A stretch of 64,000 nucleotides of DNA, from the NCBI RefSeq assembly GCF_050937815.1, contig NZ_JACDIJ010000003.1, forward strand, positions 186,001 to 250,000, in the 5' to 3' direction. Below, piece after piece: positions 49,204 through 57,770 of this stretch (the first letter of the stretch is position 1; each line of letters starts with the position of its first letter). This stretch comes from Treponema_C sp050937815 (GTDB taxonomy: Bacteria > Spirochaetota > Spirochaetia > Treponematales > Treponemataceae). The notes beneath the pieces were generated by a model. It was not told where the DNA came from, did not search any database, and worked only from the letters and a program-made list of their open reading frames with translations. The position numbers were made by a program, and so were the translations under genes.

Positions 49204-50693
49204 ACATCAACAACAACGCTGCAAATATAAAAAGAGAGATTCTTATACGTATTGCAAAATTACAGCTCGAAGGAAAACTGGAAGAAGGGGTACACTATAT
49301 TCCGCGCGAAATGGTGCCGCGCAACAGCACTCCTATGCGCTGTTGTATTTTTCATGACCGCGAAATTATGCGCTTGCGCGTTATAGCGCGATTGGGCTGT
49401 TCCGTTGAAGATTACGACGAAGAAAAAAAACTTGCCGAATTTGCAAAGGAAGCTTTGGAACGCCAAAAGCCGACATGGCCGATGTTAACCGTTTTGGATG
49501 AAGCGTGCAATGCTTGTGTAAAAACCCGCTATATGGTAACAAACGCCTGTCAAGCTTGTTTGGCGCGCCCCTGTATGATGAACTGTCCCAAAAAAGCGAT
49601 TGAAATAAAAAGCGGCCGTGCACACATAGAAGAAGAAAAATGTATAAACTGCGGACTGTGCCTTCAAAACTGTCCGTATCATGCGGTTATAAAAATTCCG
49701 GTGCCCTGTGAAGAGGCCTGCCCGGTAGGCGCCATTTCCAAAGACGAAAGCGGCAAAGAGCGTATCGACTACCATAAGTGCATTTTTTGCGGAAATTGTA
49801 TGCGTGAATGTCCCTTCGGTGCTATGATGGATAAGGGACAGCTTGTAGATGTTATAAAACATATTATGAACGGAAAAAGAGTTGTCGCCCTGTATGCGCC
49901 GGCTGTCGCAGCCCAATTCCGCGCCGTACCCGGCCAGCTTGAAAGCGCTCTCAAAAAAGCCGGCTTTACACGTACTTGGGAAGTCGCCATCGGAGCCGAT
50001 ATAACCGCCGACCGCGAAGCCGTCGAATTTGAAGAACGCATGGAACACGGACACATTTTAATGACCACATCCTGCTGTCCCGCTTACGTCCGTGCGGTAA
50101 AAAAACACGTTCCGCAGCTTGTGCCCTGTATTTCCGATACGCGAAGTCCTATGCACTACACAGCCGAACTGGCAAAAAAAGCCGATCCCGATTGTATAAG
50201 TGTTTTTATCGGCCCCTGTTTGGCAAAGAGGCGAGAAGGCTTGGATGATGAATTTGTAGATTATGTGTTGTCGATAGAAGAAATCGGCGCCCTGCTTATT
50301 GCAAAAGGTATAGATATCGCAAAAGAAGAAGCGGCGCCCGGCACTATTATTCCGACCGCTTCGGGGCGCAGTTTCGCCGCTGCCGGAGGCGTTGCCGAGG
50401 CTGTGCGCATACGCTTAAAACATCCGGAAAAACTGCGTCCCGTCGTTATAAACGGTTTGGATAAAGCGGGAATGAAGCAATTGGCTTTATACGGTAAAAT
50501 ACAAAGCGGAGAAACGCCCCATAACGAAACGACGCCGAACCTCGTTGAGGTAATGAGCTGTGAAGGCGGCTGTATTGCAGGCCCCTCGGTTATTACAAAT
50601 CCGAAAGTCGCCGCAGCACAGTTAAAAAAATATGTTGAAGACGGCGCCGCAAACACGCTGAAACCTCTTCAAAACCCGCAGGGAGACGAATAA
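49197..50693 (+). CDS. [FeFe]-hydrogenase, catalytic-type
   Basis: 498 residues. N-terminal iron-sulfur motifs include CNACVKTRYMVTNACQACLA, CINCGLCLQNCP and CIFCGNCMRECP. H-cluster loops: L1 TTSC293C294PAY (proton-transfer Cys293 present, unlike the upstream sensory homologue), L2 FIGPCLAKRRE and L3 EVMSCEGGCIAGP. This should produce or oxidise H2. The gene overlaps the ferredoxin gene by seven bases. I start at the internal ATG 49197; longer frames upstream read through that gene. No HydE/F/G maturases are in the window, so they must be elsewhere. Confidence 0.9.
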   Translation: MLNINNNAANIKREILIRIAKLQLEGKLEEGVHYIPREMVPRNSTPMRCCIFHDREIMRLRVIARLGCSVEDYDEEKKLAEFAKEALERQKPTWPMLTVLDEACNACVKTRYMVTNACQACLARPCMMNCPKKAIEIKSGRAHIEEEKCINCGLCLQNCPYHAVIKIPVPCEEACPVGAISKDESGKERIDYHKCIFCGNCMRECPFGAMMDKGQLVDVIKHIMNGKRVVALYAPAVAAQFRAVPGQLESALKKAGFTRTWEVAIGADITADREAVEFEERMEHGHILMTTSCCPAYVRAVKKHVPQLVPCISDTRSPMHYTAELAKKADPDCISVFIGPCLAKRREGLDDEFVDYVLSIEEIGALLIAKGIDIAKEEAAPGTIIPTASGRSFAAAGGVAEAVRIRLKHPEKLRPVVINGLDKAGMKQLALYGKIQSGETPHNETTPNLVEVMSCEGGCIAGPSVITNPKVAAAQLKKYVEDGAANTLKPLQNPQGDE

Positions 50694-50738
50694 AAAGCGT
50701 ATAAGCCGAACCGCTGCCGCAAAACAATCCGCTTCTCA

Positions 50739-50767
50739 TTGACCGTACAAGCGCATACACGTATAAT
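50739..50767 (+). promoter_or_regulatory. Promoter of the SEC-C protein gene, probably giving a leaderless transcript
   Basis: TTGACC (50739-50744), 17-base spacer, TATAAT (50762-50767), then six bases (GGGCAT) before the ATG at 50774. No Shine-Dalgarno. Confidence 0.7.
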
Positions 50768-50773
50768 GGGCAT

Positions 50774-51271
50774 ATGAAAGAAACGGAGATATGCCCCTGC
50801 GGTTCGGGGAAAACCTTCAGCACCTGCTGCGAACCGATTATAAGCGGTAAAACCGCCGCCCCCACCGCCGAACGCCTCATGCGTGCCCGTTATTCGGCTT
50901 ATGCCGTACATAATATAGACTTTATCGTTTCAAGCTGTGTGCATGAAAAAGGTGAAAATTCCATTGATACCGAAGAAACGCGGCGATGGAGCGAAGAATC
51001 GGAATGGCTGGGTTTAACGATTTTACGCACGGAAAAAGGCGGTGAAAACGATACAAGCGGTATCGTCGAATTTAGTGCAGCCTATAAGCGCAAGGGATTA
51101 AAAGACGTCCATAAAGAAAGGGCCGAATTCATAAAAGAAAAAGGTACATGGTTGTATAAAAACGGATCGGTTACACCGGTTACGATTATGCGCGACGGTA
51201 AAAAGGTCGGACGCAACGAAAGCTGTCCGTGCGGCTCGGGAAAAAAATACAAGCACTGTTGCGGGCGTTAA
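50774..51271 (+). CDS. YchJ-like SEC-C motif protein
   Basis: 165 residues. Two SEC-C zinc motifs sit at the ends: ICPCGSGKTFSTCCEP near the N-terminus and SCPCGSGKKYKHCCGR at the C-terminus, bracketing the YchJ middle domain (LMRARYSAYAVHNIDFIVSS, SEWLGLTILRTEKGGENDTS, VEFSAAYKRKG). The family (DUF1186/YchJ) has no established function; the zinc motifs resemble the SecA C-terminal tail. Expression appears to come from its own promoter, with the ATG at or next to the transcription start. Confidence 0.88.
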   Translation: MKETEICPCGSGKTFSTCCEPIISGKTAAPTAERLMRARYSAYAVHNIDFIVSSCVHEKGENSIDTEETRRWSEESEWLGLTILRTEKGGENDTSGIVEFSAAYKRKGLKDVHKERAEFIKEKGTWLYKNGSVTPVTIMRDGKKVGRNESCPCGSGKKYKHCCGR

Positions 51272-51344
51272 ACCGTAACGCTGCCCGCCTATGGGAACAA
51301 ACGGAGAAAACAACCGCGCCGAACGCTGCGGACAATGAAAACAT

Positions 51345-52136
51345 ATGCAAATAAAAACGGGATTTCATGCAATAGAAGAATATCTTCGCAGTTTGGAAGC
51401 GCAAAAGCACACGGACGGCTTACAGGGAACCGAAATCCGGTATGCCAAAGCAGGCCCGCGTGTAAAAAAAATCATCGATTTTGCATACAAAACGGGCGTT
51501 CCCGTCGTCAAAACGGACAATGCGCATTTGGATGCATTGGTGCGCCCTTTAAGCGAACCGTCCCGCGATCATCGCGGCATTGTACTCGTAATCGGCGGCG
51601 AAAACCCGAAACAAAAAGCCATCGATTTTGACTCCTTTATCGCGGAGTTGAGTGCGGCTTGCGAACGCGAAAAAAGAGGCGCCTTGGTTATGATTTTGGA
51701 CTCGGTAACCGACCCGCACAACGTGGGTGCGGTTATCCGCAGCTGCGACCAGCTCGGCGCGGAATTGCTTGTGCTTCCCGAAAAACGGGGAGCAAGCGAT
51801 TCGGCGGTTATAGAACGCTCAAGCGCAGGGGCTTCGGCATGGGTACCGACGGCCGTTGTTACCAATTTGGTGCGTGCCGTCGAAAAGCTGCAAAAAGCGG
51901 GATTTTGGGTGTACGGCGCCGCCGCCGACGGAACGGCCGCACACAGCCTCGATTTAAAGGGAAAGATTGCTTTTATTATGGGAAGCGAAGGTTCGGGGAT
52001 AAGCCGCCTTTTAGCAAAAAAATGCGACGGCTTTATATCGATTCCCTGCTGCGGCAAACTGGACAGTTTGAATGTTTCCGTAGCGGCGGGAATTTTACTG
52101 TACGAACGCCGTCGGCAATGTTTGACAAAGGGATAA
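51345..52136 (+). CDS. rlmB: RlmB-type 23S rRNA 2'-O-methyltransferase (SpoU family)
   Basis: 263 residues. A substrate-binding N-terminal domain (IRYAKAGPRVKKIIDFAYKT) precedes the SPOUT knot domain: motif 1 LVMILDSVTDPHNVGAVIRS, motif 2 IMGSEGSGISRLLAKKCD and motif 3 SIPCCGKLDSLNVSVAAGIL. It methylates a guanosine of 23S rRNA (Gm2251 in E. coli). In motif 3 the family usually has PMxGxxxSLNVS; here CCGKLDSLNVS is close. The start has no clear ribosome site and lies 73 bases after the SEC-C gene. Confidence 0.88.
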   Translation: MQIKTGFHAIEEYLRSLEAQKHTDGLQGTEIRYAKAGPRVKKIIDFAYKTGVPVVKTDNAHLDALVRPLSEPSRDHRGIVLVIGGENPKQKAIDFDSFIAELSAACEREKRGALVMILDSVTDPHNVGAVIRSCDQLGAELLVLPEKRGASDSAVIERSSAGASAWVPTAVVTNLVRAVEKLQKAGFWVYGAAADGTAAHSLDLKGKIAFIMGSEGSGISRLLAKKCDGFISIPCCGKLDSLNVSVAAGILLYERRRQCLTKG

Positions 52137-52233
52137 AAACTGCGGCATATATGCAAATATACAAAACTCGGCGCGGCGGTACAAACTGCAACAAAAAAAA
52201 TCAAAAAGTGTCTAAGCACATACCGGAGGAAAG

Positions 52234-53094
52234 ATGAACAATACAGCGCACAAAGACCTTGAACTGACAATCCGTGAAGAAGCCGAATTGAAAATTCAGG
52301 AAATAAAACGCAAAGCGAAAGAAGATATTGAAAACATAAAATACGAAATGCAGCTTAAACTTTTGGCGGACAACAAAAAGGCTATAGACCGCGCATGCAA
52401 AAAAGAAAACAAAAGGCGTTACCGTGAAGCAAAGCGCGAAGAATACCGCAACAGGACAAAACGTTATTCAATCGGCGAAGAAATATTCAATTCAATTACG
52501 CACGGAATCGGCGCGGGCCTTGCAATCGCAGCCTTGGTTTTACTGATTGTAAAAGCGGCTCTTCGCTCCCCCGAAGGGCAAACGGCTTATTACGTAACAA
52601 GCTGGACGCTTTTCGGCGCCTCTTTGGTTATACTTTACCTGATGTCTACGCTTTACCATGCACTTACCCCGCCGAAAGCAAAAAGCATTTTTTCCGTATT
52701 CGACCACGCATCGATTTATATTTTAATTGCGGGAACCTACACACCCTTTTGCATTGCCTCTTTAAACGGAGCGCTCGGCTGGACCTTGTTCGGCATTATT
52801 TGGGCTTTGGCGATAACGGGTATTACCCTGTATTCGGTATTCGGCAGTAAACTGCGCGCAGCTTCGGTAATTACCTATATTCTTATGGGATGGCTTATCA
52901 TTTTCGCATTTAAATCCATGTACGGCGTACTTCCGCGTATAAGCATTATATTTTTAATCGGCGGCGGCCTCGCATATACGGCGGGGGTTTTGTTTTATGC
53001 AATGAAAAACCGTAAGTGGATGCATTCGATTTGGCATTTGTTTGTTATGGCCGGAAGCGTTTTGCACTTTTTTTCGGTGTATTTTTCGATTTGA
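52234..53094 (+). CDS. Hemolysin III (YqfA/PAQR) family membrane protein with charged N-terminal extension
   Basis: 286 residues. Residues about 85-286 are the seven-helix hemolysin III/PAQR fold: NSITHGIGAGLAIAALVLLI, SLVILYLMSTLYHAL, VFDHASIYILIAGTYTPFC, FGIIWALAITGITLY and SIWHLFVMAGSVLHFFSVYF, with the conserved S/D/H residues. The first 80 residues are a highly charged, helical, coiled-coil-like segment (KIQEIKRKAKEDIENIKYEM, KKENKRRYREAKREEYRNRT) not seen in ordinary YqfA proteins, which begin near the first helix. GGAGG precedes the ATG. The function of bacterial members is debated; the name does not prove hemolysis. Confidence 0.85.
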   Translation: MNNTAHKDLELTIREEAELKIQEIKRKAKEDIENIKYEMQLKLLADNKKAIDRACKKENKRRYREAKREEYRNRTKRYSIGEEIFNSITHGIGAGLAIAALVLLIVKAALRSPEGQTAYYVTSWTLFGASLVILYLMSTLYHALTPPKAKSIFSVFDHASIYILIAGTYTPFCIASLNGALGWTLFGIIWALAITGITLYSVFGSKLRAASVITYILMGWLIIFAFKSMYGVLPRISIIFLIGGGLAYTAGVLFYAMKNRKWMHSIWHLFVMAGSVLHFFSVYFSI

Positions 53095-53111
53095 CGTATA
53101 GTTGAGGTGTT

Positions 53112-54086
53112 ATGAATAAAATAGTTGTACTTGACGGTTTTCCCGCAAACCCCGGAGATTTATCTTGGGACGAATTCAAAAAACTCGGCGATTTGACCGT
53201 ATATGAAAAAACCGAAAAAGATAAAATTATCGCACACATTGCAGACGCAGCCTATATTTACACAAATAAAGTACCGATTACACGGGAAATAATGACAGCC
53301 TGTCCGCATTTGAAATTTATCGGTGTGCTTGCAACGGGCTATAACACCGTCGATGTGGAAGCCGCTGCGGAAAAAGGCATTACCGTAACGAATATACCCG
53401 CATACGGAACGCAAATCGTTGCTCAGCATGTTTTTGCCTTATTATTGGAAATTTGTCATCATGCGGCACATCACAGCGAACAAGTATATAAAGGGCGCTG
53501 GTCTTCATGCAACGATTGGTGTTTTTGGGACTATCCGCTTATAGAGCTTGCCGGAAAAACAATGGGAATAATCGGCTTCGGAAAAATCGGCCAAAACACG
53601 GCAAAACTGGCACAAGCGTTCGGAATGAACGTCCTTGCCTATAACCGAAGCCAAACGGAACAAGGCCGTGCAATAGCGCCCTACGTTTCCCTCGACGATC
53701 TGTATAAAAATGCCGATATTATTTCTTTACATCTCCCCCTGTTTTCTTCAACGGAGGGTATGATTAACCGCCAAAGCATTGAAAAAATGAAAGACGGCGT
53801 TATAATTATCAATACGGCACGCGGTGCGTTGGTAAATGAAGCGGACATGGCGCAGGCGCTGAACACCGGCAAGGTTTTATACTACGCAACGGACGTTGTT
53901 TCCGTCGAACCGATTTGTACGGACAATCCCCTGTTGCAGGCAAAAAACTGCATTATTACACCCCATATTGCATGGGCGGCAAAAGAAACCCGCCGGCGGT
54001 TACTTGCAATTGCAGCCGATAATTTAAAGCAGTTTTTAGCGGGAACACCGATAAACACGGTCGGTACGGGTTCTAAAAAAGACTAG
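53112..54086 (+). CDS. D-2-hydroxyacid dehydrogenase (glycerate/HPR-type)
   Basis: 324 residues, standard length. The NAD-binding loop is MGIIGFGKIGQNTAKLAQAF. Catalytic blocks: VLATGYNTVDVEAA, NTARGALVNEADMA (Arg), DVVSVEPICTDNPLLQ (Glu) and ITPHIAWAAKETRRR (His). The sequence resembles hydroxypyruvate/glycerate dehydrogenases (HprA), but the exact hydroxyacid is not fixed by what can be seen. GAGG precedes the ATG, 17 bases after the hemolysin III gene stop; co-transcription is likely. Confidence 0.88.
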   Translation: MNKIVVLDGFPANPGDLSWDEFKKLGDLTVYEKTEKDKIIAHIADAAYIYTNKVPITREIMTACPHLKFIGVLATGYNTVDVEAAAEKGITVTNIPAYGTQIVAQHVFALLLEICHHAAHHSEQVYKGRWSSCNDWCFWDYPLIELAGKTMGIIGFGKIGQNTAKLAQAFGMNVLAYNRSQTEQGRAIAPYVSLDDLYKNADIISLHLPLFSSTEGMINRQSIEKMKDGVIIINTARGALVNEADMAQALNTGKVLYYATDVVSVEPICTDNPLLQAKNCIITPHIAWAAKETRRRLLAIAADNLKQFLAGTPINTVGTGSKKD

Positions 54087-54106
54087 TATACGGTGTGTGG
54101 TGTGTG

Positions 54107-54898
54107 CTACACACAAAAAAGCGTCGCTTCGGCATCGCCGGAAGCAAGTTTTTCAAGGATGCGCGGCCTGGCCCCGTTTGCCAAAATCATCGGGATACCG
54201 CACCGGGTTGCTTTTTCGGCGGCTTGCAGCTTTGTTTCCATTCCGCCCGTACCGAAAGCGTTTGTGTTTCCGATACTGATATGTTTTTTCAAATCGTTTA
54301 TATCGGTGACGGTTTTTATCAATTGCGCATTAGGATTTTCTTTGGGGTTTGCCGTATACACGCCGTCGATATCGCTGAATAAAATCAATAAATCGGCCGC
54401 CCATAACTCGGCGGTAAGGGCGCTTAGATTATCGTTGTCTCCGATACGGATTTCTTCAACACAAATAGAATCGTTTTCGTTTATAACGGGAACAACGCCC
54501 TCATCCACGAGGGTAAACAGCGTATTGCGCATATTAAGCGTGCGGTAGCTGTCGGTAAAATCCTCTTTTGTAAACAAAAGCTGCCCGATATGCAGGCCGT
54601 GCTTAAAAAACGCCGTCCGCCATTGATGCATTAATTCCACTTGTCCTATCGCACACAGGGCTTGGCGGTAATGAATATCTTTTTTGCGCGTCCACCTGTT
54701 TAATGTGGACATACCGGCAACTTGAGCTCCCGAAGACACAAGAACCAGCTGTTTGCTCTTTGCCGTTAAATCGGCGCATTGAAAAGCAAACTCGTCCATA
54801 AAGGCGGTATTGATTGTACCGTCGGCTTTTGCCAAAGTATTGGAACCTATTTTTATAACGATTTTACGCGCATCGGCTATAACATCGGCGATATTCAT
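54107..54898 (-). CDS. proB: Glutamate 5-kinase
   Basis: 263 residues, the short form without a PUA domain. It phosphorylates glutamate, the first step of proline synthesis. Motifs: IVIKIGSNTLAKADG, LVLVSSGAQVAGMSTL, YRQALCAIGQVELM, VPVINENDSICVEE, IGDNDNLSALTAELWAADLL, ILFSDIDGVYTANP and FGTGGMETKLQAAEKATRCG. The ATG overlaps the proA stop by four bases (ATGA), so the two are coupled. Convergent with the hydroxyacid dehydrogenase gene. Confidence 0.95.
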   Translation of the reverse strand: MNIADVIADARKIVIKIGSNTLAKADGTINTAFMDEFAFQCADLTAKSKQLVLVSSGAQVAGMSTLNRWTRKKDIHYRQALCAIGQVELMHQWRTAFFKHGLHIGQLLFTKEDFTDSYRTLNMRNTLFTLVDEGVVPVINENDSICVEEIRIGDNDNLSALTAELWAADLLILFSDIDGVYTANPKENPNAQLIKTVTDINDLKKHISIGNTNAFGTGGMETKLQAAEKATRCGIPMILANGARPRILEKLASGDAEATLFCV

Positions 54899-56160
54899 CT
54901 GATTTGTCCTTCACCGTCTATGCAGTATTTTGTTGTTGTAAGCGCATTTAAGCCCATAGGGCCGCGTATATGCAGTTTTTGGGTACTGATTCCCCATTCG
55001 GCACCGAAGCCGAATTCGCCGCCGTCGGTAAAGCGGGTGGAAGCGTTTACATACACACAGGCGGCATCAACCTGCGTTTGAAAAAGCCGCGCATTGTTTC
55101 TGTTTTGTGTAACAATCGCTTCCGAGTGTCCGGTATTATATGTGTTGATATGAGCAATCGCTTCGCCGATCGAATCGACGATTTTAACGGCAAAAATATA
55201 GTCTAAAAATTCGCAGCCGAAATCTTCGGCTTGCGCATGCCGAATAACCGACGAACGGACGGCCGCATCCGGACTTTTTTCGGCGGCGCTTTGTACAATC
55301 GCAAACGAACGATTGCAGCAGCGCAGCTCGGCTTTTCCGGCAAAAAGGCCGACCATGCGCGGCAAAAACGTTTCGGCGCAGGATGTATGCACAAGCAGGG
55401 TTTCCGCTGCATTGCATACGCCGGGACGCTGCAATTTTGCATTTTCGGCGATTGCAAGCGCGGTTTCGATATCGGCACTTTCGTCTATAAACAAGTGGCA
55501 AACGCCGCTTCCCGTTTCGATAACCGGAACGCTTGCTTTTTCGCATACGGTTTTAATAAGCTCTTTTCCGCCGCGCGGAATTACAACGTCGATGCTGCCG
55601 CGGGCCTGAAGGATTTGTTCAACTTCATCGCGGCCGCCGACTGCCAATTCCAAGGCGCCGGGAAGGGGCAGCGCGCCCTTTAAGGCTTTTACCAAAGCTT
55701 TATTCGATTCCAGAGCGCTTGAACTTCCGCGCAGCAAAAGTGCATTGCCGCTTTTCCACGCAAGAGAAAAAGCTTCAACCGTCACGTTCGGCCGCGATTC
55801 GTAAATAATGGCGGCAACTCCTATGGGAACCCGCGTCTTTTTTATTTCAAGTCCGCAGGCGTTTTTCCAGCCTTCGGTTATTTCGCCGACGGGGTCGCTT
55901 TGTGCAATAACGGTATAAATGCTTTGAATCATTGCCGAAATGCGCTCATCCGTTAAAACAAGGCGGTCGACAAGGCTTTCGCTCATACCCGCATCGCGCG
56001 CTTTTTGAACATCGATTTTATTTGCGTTCAGGATTTCGGCACGGGCTGCATCTAAAGAAGCGGCGGCTTGCCGTAAAGCATTATTTTTTTGTATTGCGGA
56101 AAATGAAGCAAGTCGGACTGCGCTTTCACGCAGGGATTTAAAAAGAGATTCGGCAATCAT
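54895..56160 (-). CDS. proA: Glutamate-5-semialdehyde dehydrogenase (gamma-glutamyl phosphate reductase)
   Basis: 421 residues, standard length. It reduces gamma-glutamyl phosphate to glutamate semialdehyde with NADPH. Motifs: VPIGVAAIIYESRPNVTVEA, LLLRGSSSALESNKALV, VIPRGGKELIKTV, VPVIETGSGVCHLFID, LQRPGVCNAAETLLVH (catalytic Cys in GVCNA), YNTGHSEAIVTQN, VYVNASTRFTDGGEFG and WGISTQKLHIRGPMGL. It precedes proB with a four-base overlap, and a hypothetical gene follows proC between the two parts of the pathway. Confidence 0.96.
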   Translation of the reverse strand: MIAESLFKSLRESAVRLASFSAIQKNNALRQAAASLDAARAEILNANKIDVQKARDAGMSESLVDRLVLTDERISAMIQSIYTVIAQSDPVGEITEGWKNACGLEIKKTRVPIGVAAIIYESRPNVTVEAFSLAWKSGNALLLRGSSSALESNKALVKALKGALPLPGALELAVGGRDEVEQILQARGSIDVVIPRGGKELIKTVCEKASVPVIETGSGVCHLFIDESADIETALAIAENAKLQRPGVCNAAETLLVHTSCAETFLPRMVGLFAGKAELRCCNRSFAIVQSAAEKSPDAAVRSSVIRHAQAEDFGCEFLDYIFAVKIVDSIGEAIAHINTYNTGHSEAIVTQNRNNARLFQTQVDAACVYVNASTRFTDGGEFGFGAEWGISTQKLHIRGPMGLNALTTTKYCIDGEGQIR

Positions 56161-56175
56161 AGGCTGCCCTTTATA

Positions 56176-56745
56176 TCAATAATTGGCTAAAAAGCACATA
56201 CCGAGCAAAATATACATTCTGCCGATATGCTCGGATTTAGGCATGGAAGGAGAAATCTTTTGCAAAAACTGCCAAAAGACACCGAAATCGGGATCTATAC
56301 GCAGCGCATATTCACCGAAGTCGTCTTTTTTCGACTGAGGTCCGAACAGCAAATATACGGTATCGTGGAGCAAAAGCATGAATTTTTCATATACGGCCGC
56401 ATATTTTTTTTCTTCCAAAGCCGCACACACGCCGTCGAGCTGAAAAAGCACTTGCTCTTTTAAAGCTTCATCGCATTTTTCAACCCAGGTTTTTTGCACA
56501 AGCAGGGTTAAATTTTTGTGAAAACTTTTAATAAGCTTTTTTTCGGTTTTATCGCGCATTTCCGAAGGGTTTTCGGTAAGCTGTTCGAATATGGAGGCGG
56601 AATCGAAAACTTCGGCAACAACAAAGGCGCTTTTTTTTACGGCTTCTTCACCGTGTTTTGAAAACAAATCTTCGATAGCACAGGCAGCTTCTTTGCCTAT
56701 CATTTGAGCCAATAAATCTTTTTGCATATGCTGGGCGTTCGGCAT
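56176..56745 (-). CDS. Conserved-looking hypothetical between proC and proA
   Basis: 189 residues, helical, soluble, without signal or membrane segments. Blocks such as IGKEAACAIEDLFSKHGEEA, KKLIKSFHKNLTLLVQKTWV, FMLLLHDTVYLLFGP and IGRMYILLGMCFLANY are not assignable to a family. Lying 15 bases upstream of proA on the same strand, it is probably part of the same transcript, and its position among proline genes may be incidental. The ATG at 56745 has no strong ribosome site (TAAGTATGCCGAAC); a second ATG six codons in is possible. Confidence 0.55.
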   Translation of the reverse strand: MPNAQHMQKDLLAQMIGKEAACAIEDLFSKHGEEAVKKSAFVVAEVFDSASIFEQLTENPSEMRDKTEKKLIKSFHKNLTLLVQKTWVEKCDEALKEQVLFQLDGVCAALEEKKYAAVYEKFMLLLHDTVYLLFGPQSKKDDFGEYALRIDPDFGVFWQFLQKISPSMPKSEHIGRMYILLGMCFLANY

Positions 56746-56859
56746 ACTTAAGGGTGCCCTTTTACGGCGTTTTTGTCAAGAGTGTAAAGCGTTTCATGTT
56801 CATAAAGCCGATTTATACGGAATGAGCAAGTTTTTTTGCACAAAGAGCACAACTTGATT

Positions 56860-57654
56860 TTACATACCGCGCGATTTTTCCATACATGCTTTTATCGCTT
56901 CCATAACGGCGCTTCTGAATCCCCCTTTTTCCAAAATGCGGACAGCCTCGATAGTTGTTCCGCCGGGGGAACATACCATGTCTTTTAATTCGCCCGGATG
57001 CTTGCCCGTTTCCAATACCATCTTTGCGCTGCCTAAAACCGCTTGGGAAGCAAAAACATAGGCTGCCTGTCTGGACATACCGCCGGCTACCGCAGCATCC
57101 GCCATAGCTTCGATAAGCATAAACACATAAGCGGGAGAACTTCCGCTTACACCGACGACCGCATCTATCATATATTCTTCGACACATTCGGTTTTTCCGA
57201 AGCTTTCGAATAAAGAACGGACAGTTTTAAGTTCTTCTTCGCCGACAGCCTTATTGCAGCATACGGCGGTCATTCCTTCACCCACCGTTGCAGGCGTATT
57301 CGGCATAGTACGGACAATTTTTACCGGTTTACCGAACCAAGATTCAATTTGCGCCAATGTTTTGCCCGGCGTAATCGTAACGATAATGCTGTTTTGCCGA
57401 ACGTTGTTTTTTATTTGTGCAATAACCTTTTCGTAAACCTGCGGTTTTACCGCCAAAACAATAATATCGGCCGTTTCTACAAGGTGTATGTTATCGCGTG
57501 CCGCCGCAATCCCCAATTCTTTTTGCACGGCTAAAACGGCCTGTGTATGTATGTCATATGCATAAACGCAATCGGCTTGTAAAAGCCCGCTTTTTACAAT
57601 ACCGGCAATCATAGCACGCGCCATATTACCGCAGCCGATAAAACCAACCTTCAT
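56860..57654 (-). CDS. proC: Pyrroline-5-carboxylate reductase
   Basis: 264 residues, standard length. It reduces pyrroline-5-carboxylate to proline. The Rossmann N-terminus is MKVGFIGCGNMARAMIAGIV. Other blocks are DIIVLAVKPQVYEKVI, VKIVRTMPNTPATVGEGMTA and the C-terminal signature AGGMSRQAAYVFASQAVLGS with ELKDMVCSPGGTTIEAV. GGAGGG lies just before the ATG at 57654, which is preferred over an ATG seven codons earlier that would overlap it. Divergent from def. Confidence 0.95.
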   Translation of the reverse strand: MKVGFIGCGNMARAMIAGIVKSGLLQADCVYAYDIHTQAVLAVQKELGIAAARDNIHLVETADIIVLAVKPQVYEKVIAQIKNNVRQNSIIVTITPGKTLAQIESWFGKPVKIVRTMPNTPATVGEGMTAVCCNKAVGEEELKTVRSLFESFGKTECVEEYMIDAVVGVSGSSPAYVFMLIEAMADAAVAGGMSRQAAYVFASQAVLGSAKMVLETGKHPGELKDMVCSPGGTTIEAVRILEKGGFRSAVMEAIKACMEKSRGM

Positions 57655-57733
57655 ATTACCCTCCTGGCTTATCATAAAACACGTTATAAAGCATTATAAC
57701 ATAATTTATAAAATTACGGAACTTTCCTTCTTC

Positions 57734-57762
57734 TTGACCCGATTTTTATATTTGTATACTAT
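57734..57762 (+). promoter_or_regulatory. Promoter of def-fmt, with a very short or absent leader
   Basis: TTGACC (57734-57739), 17-base spacer, TACTAT (57757-57762), eight bases before the ATG at 57771. The overlapping TATACT (57755-57760) with a 15-base spacer is an alternative. No Shine-Dalgarno is present. Confidence 0.55.
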
Positions 57763-57770
57763 ATATATGT

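Noticed and set aside
54087..54121. GTGTGTG...CACACA hairpin as a terminator for the hydroxyacid dehydrogenase or proB
   Set aside because: The stem is short, and the adjoining run is A on the forward strand and precedes the stem on the reverse strand, so it has no proper T-tract in either direction.
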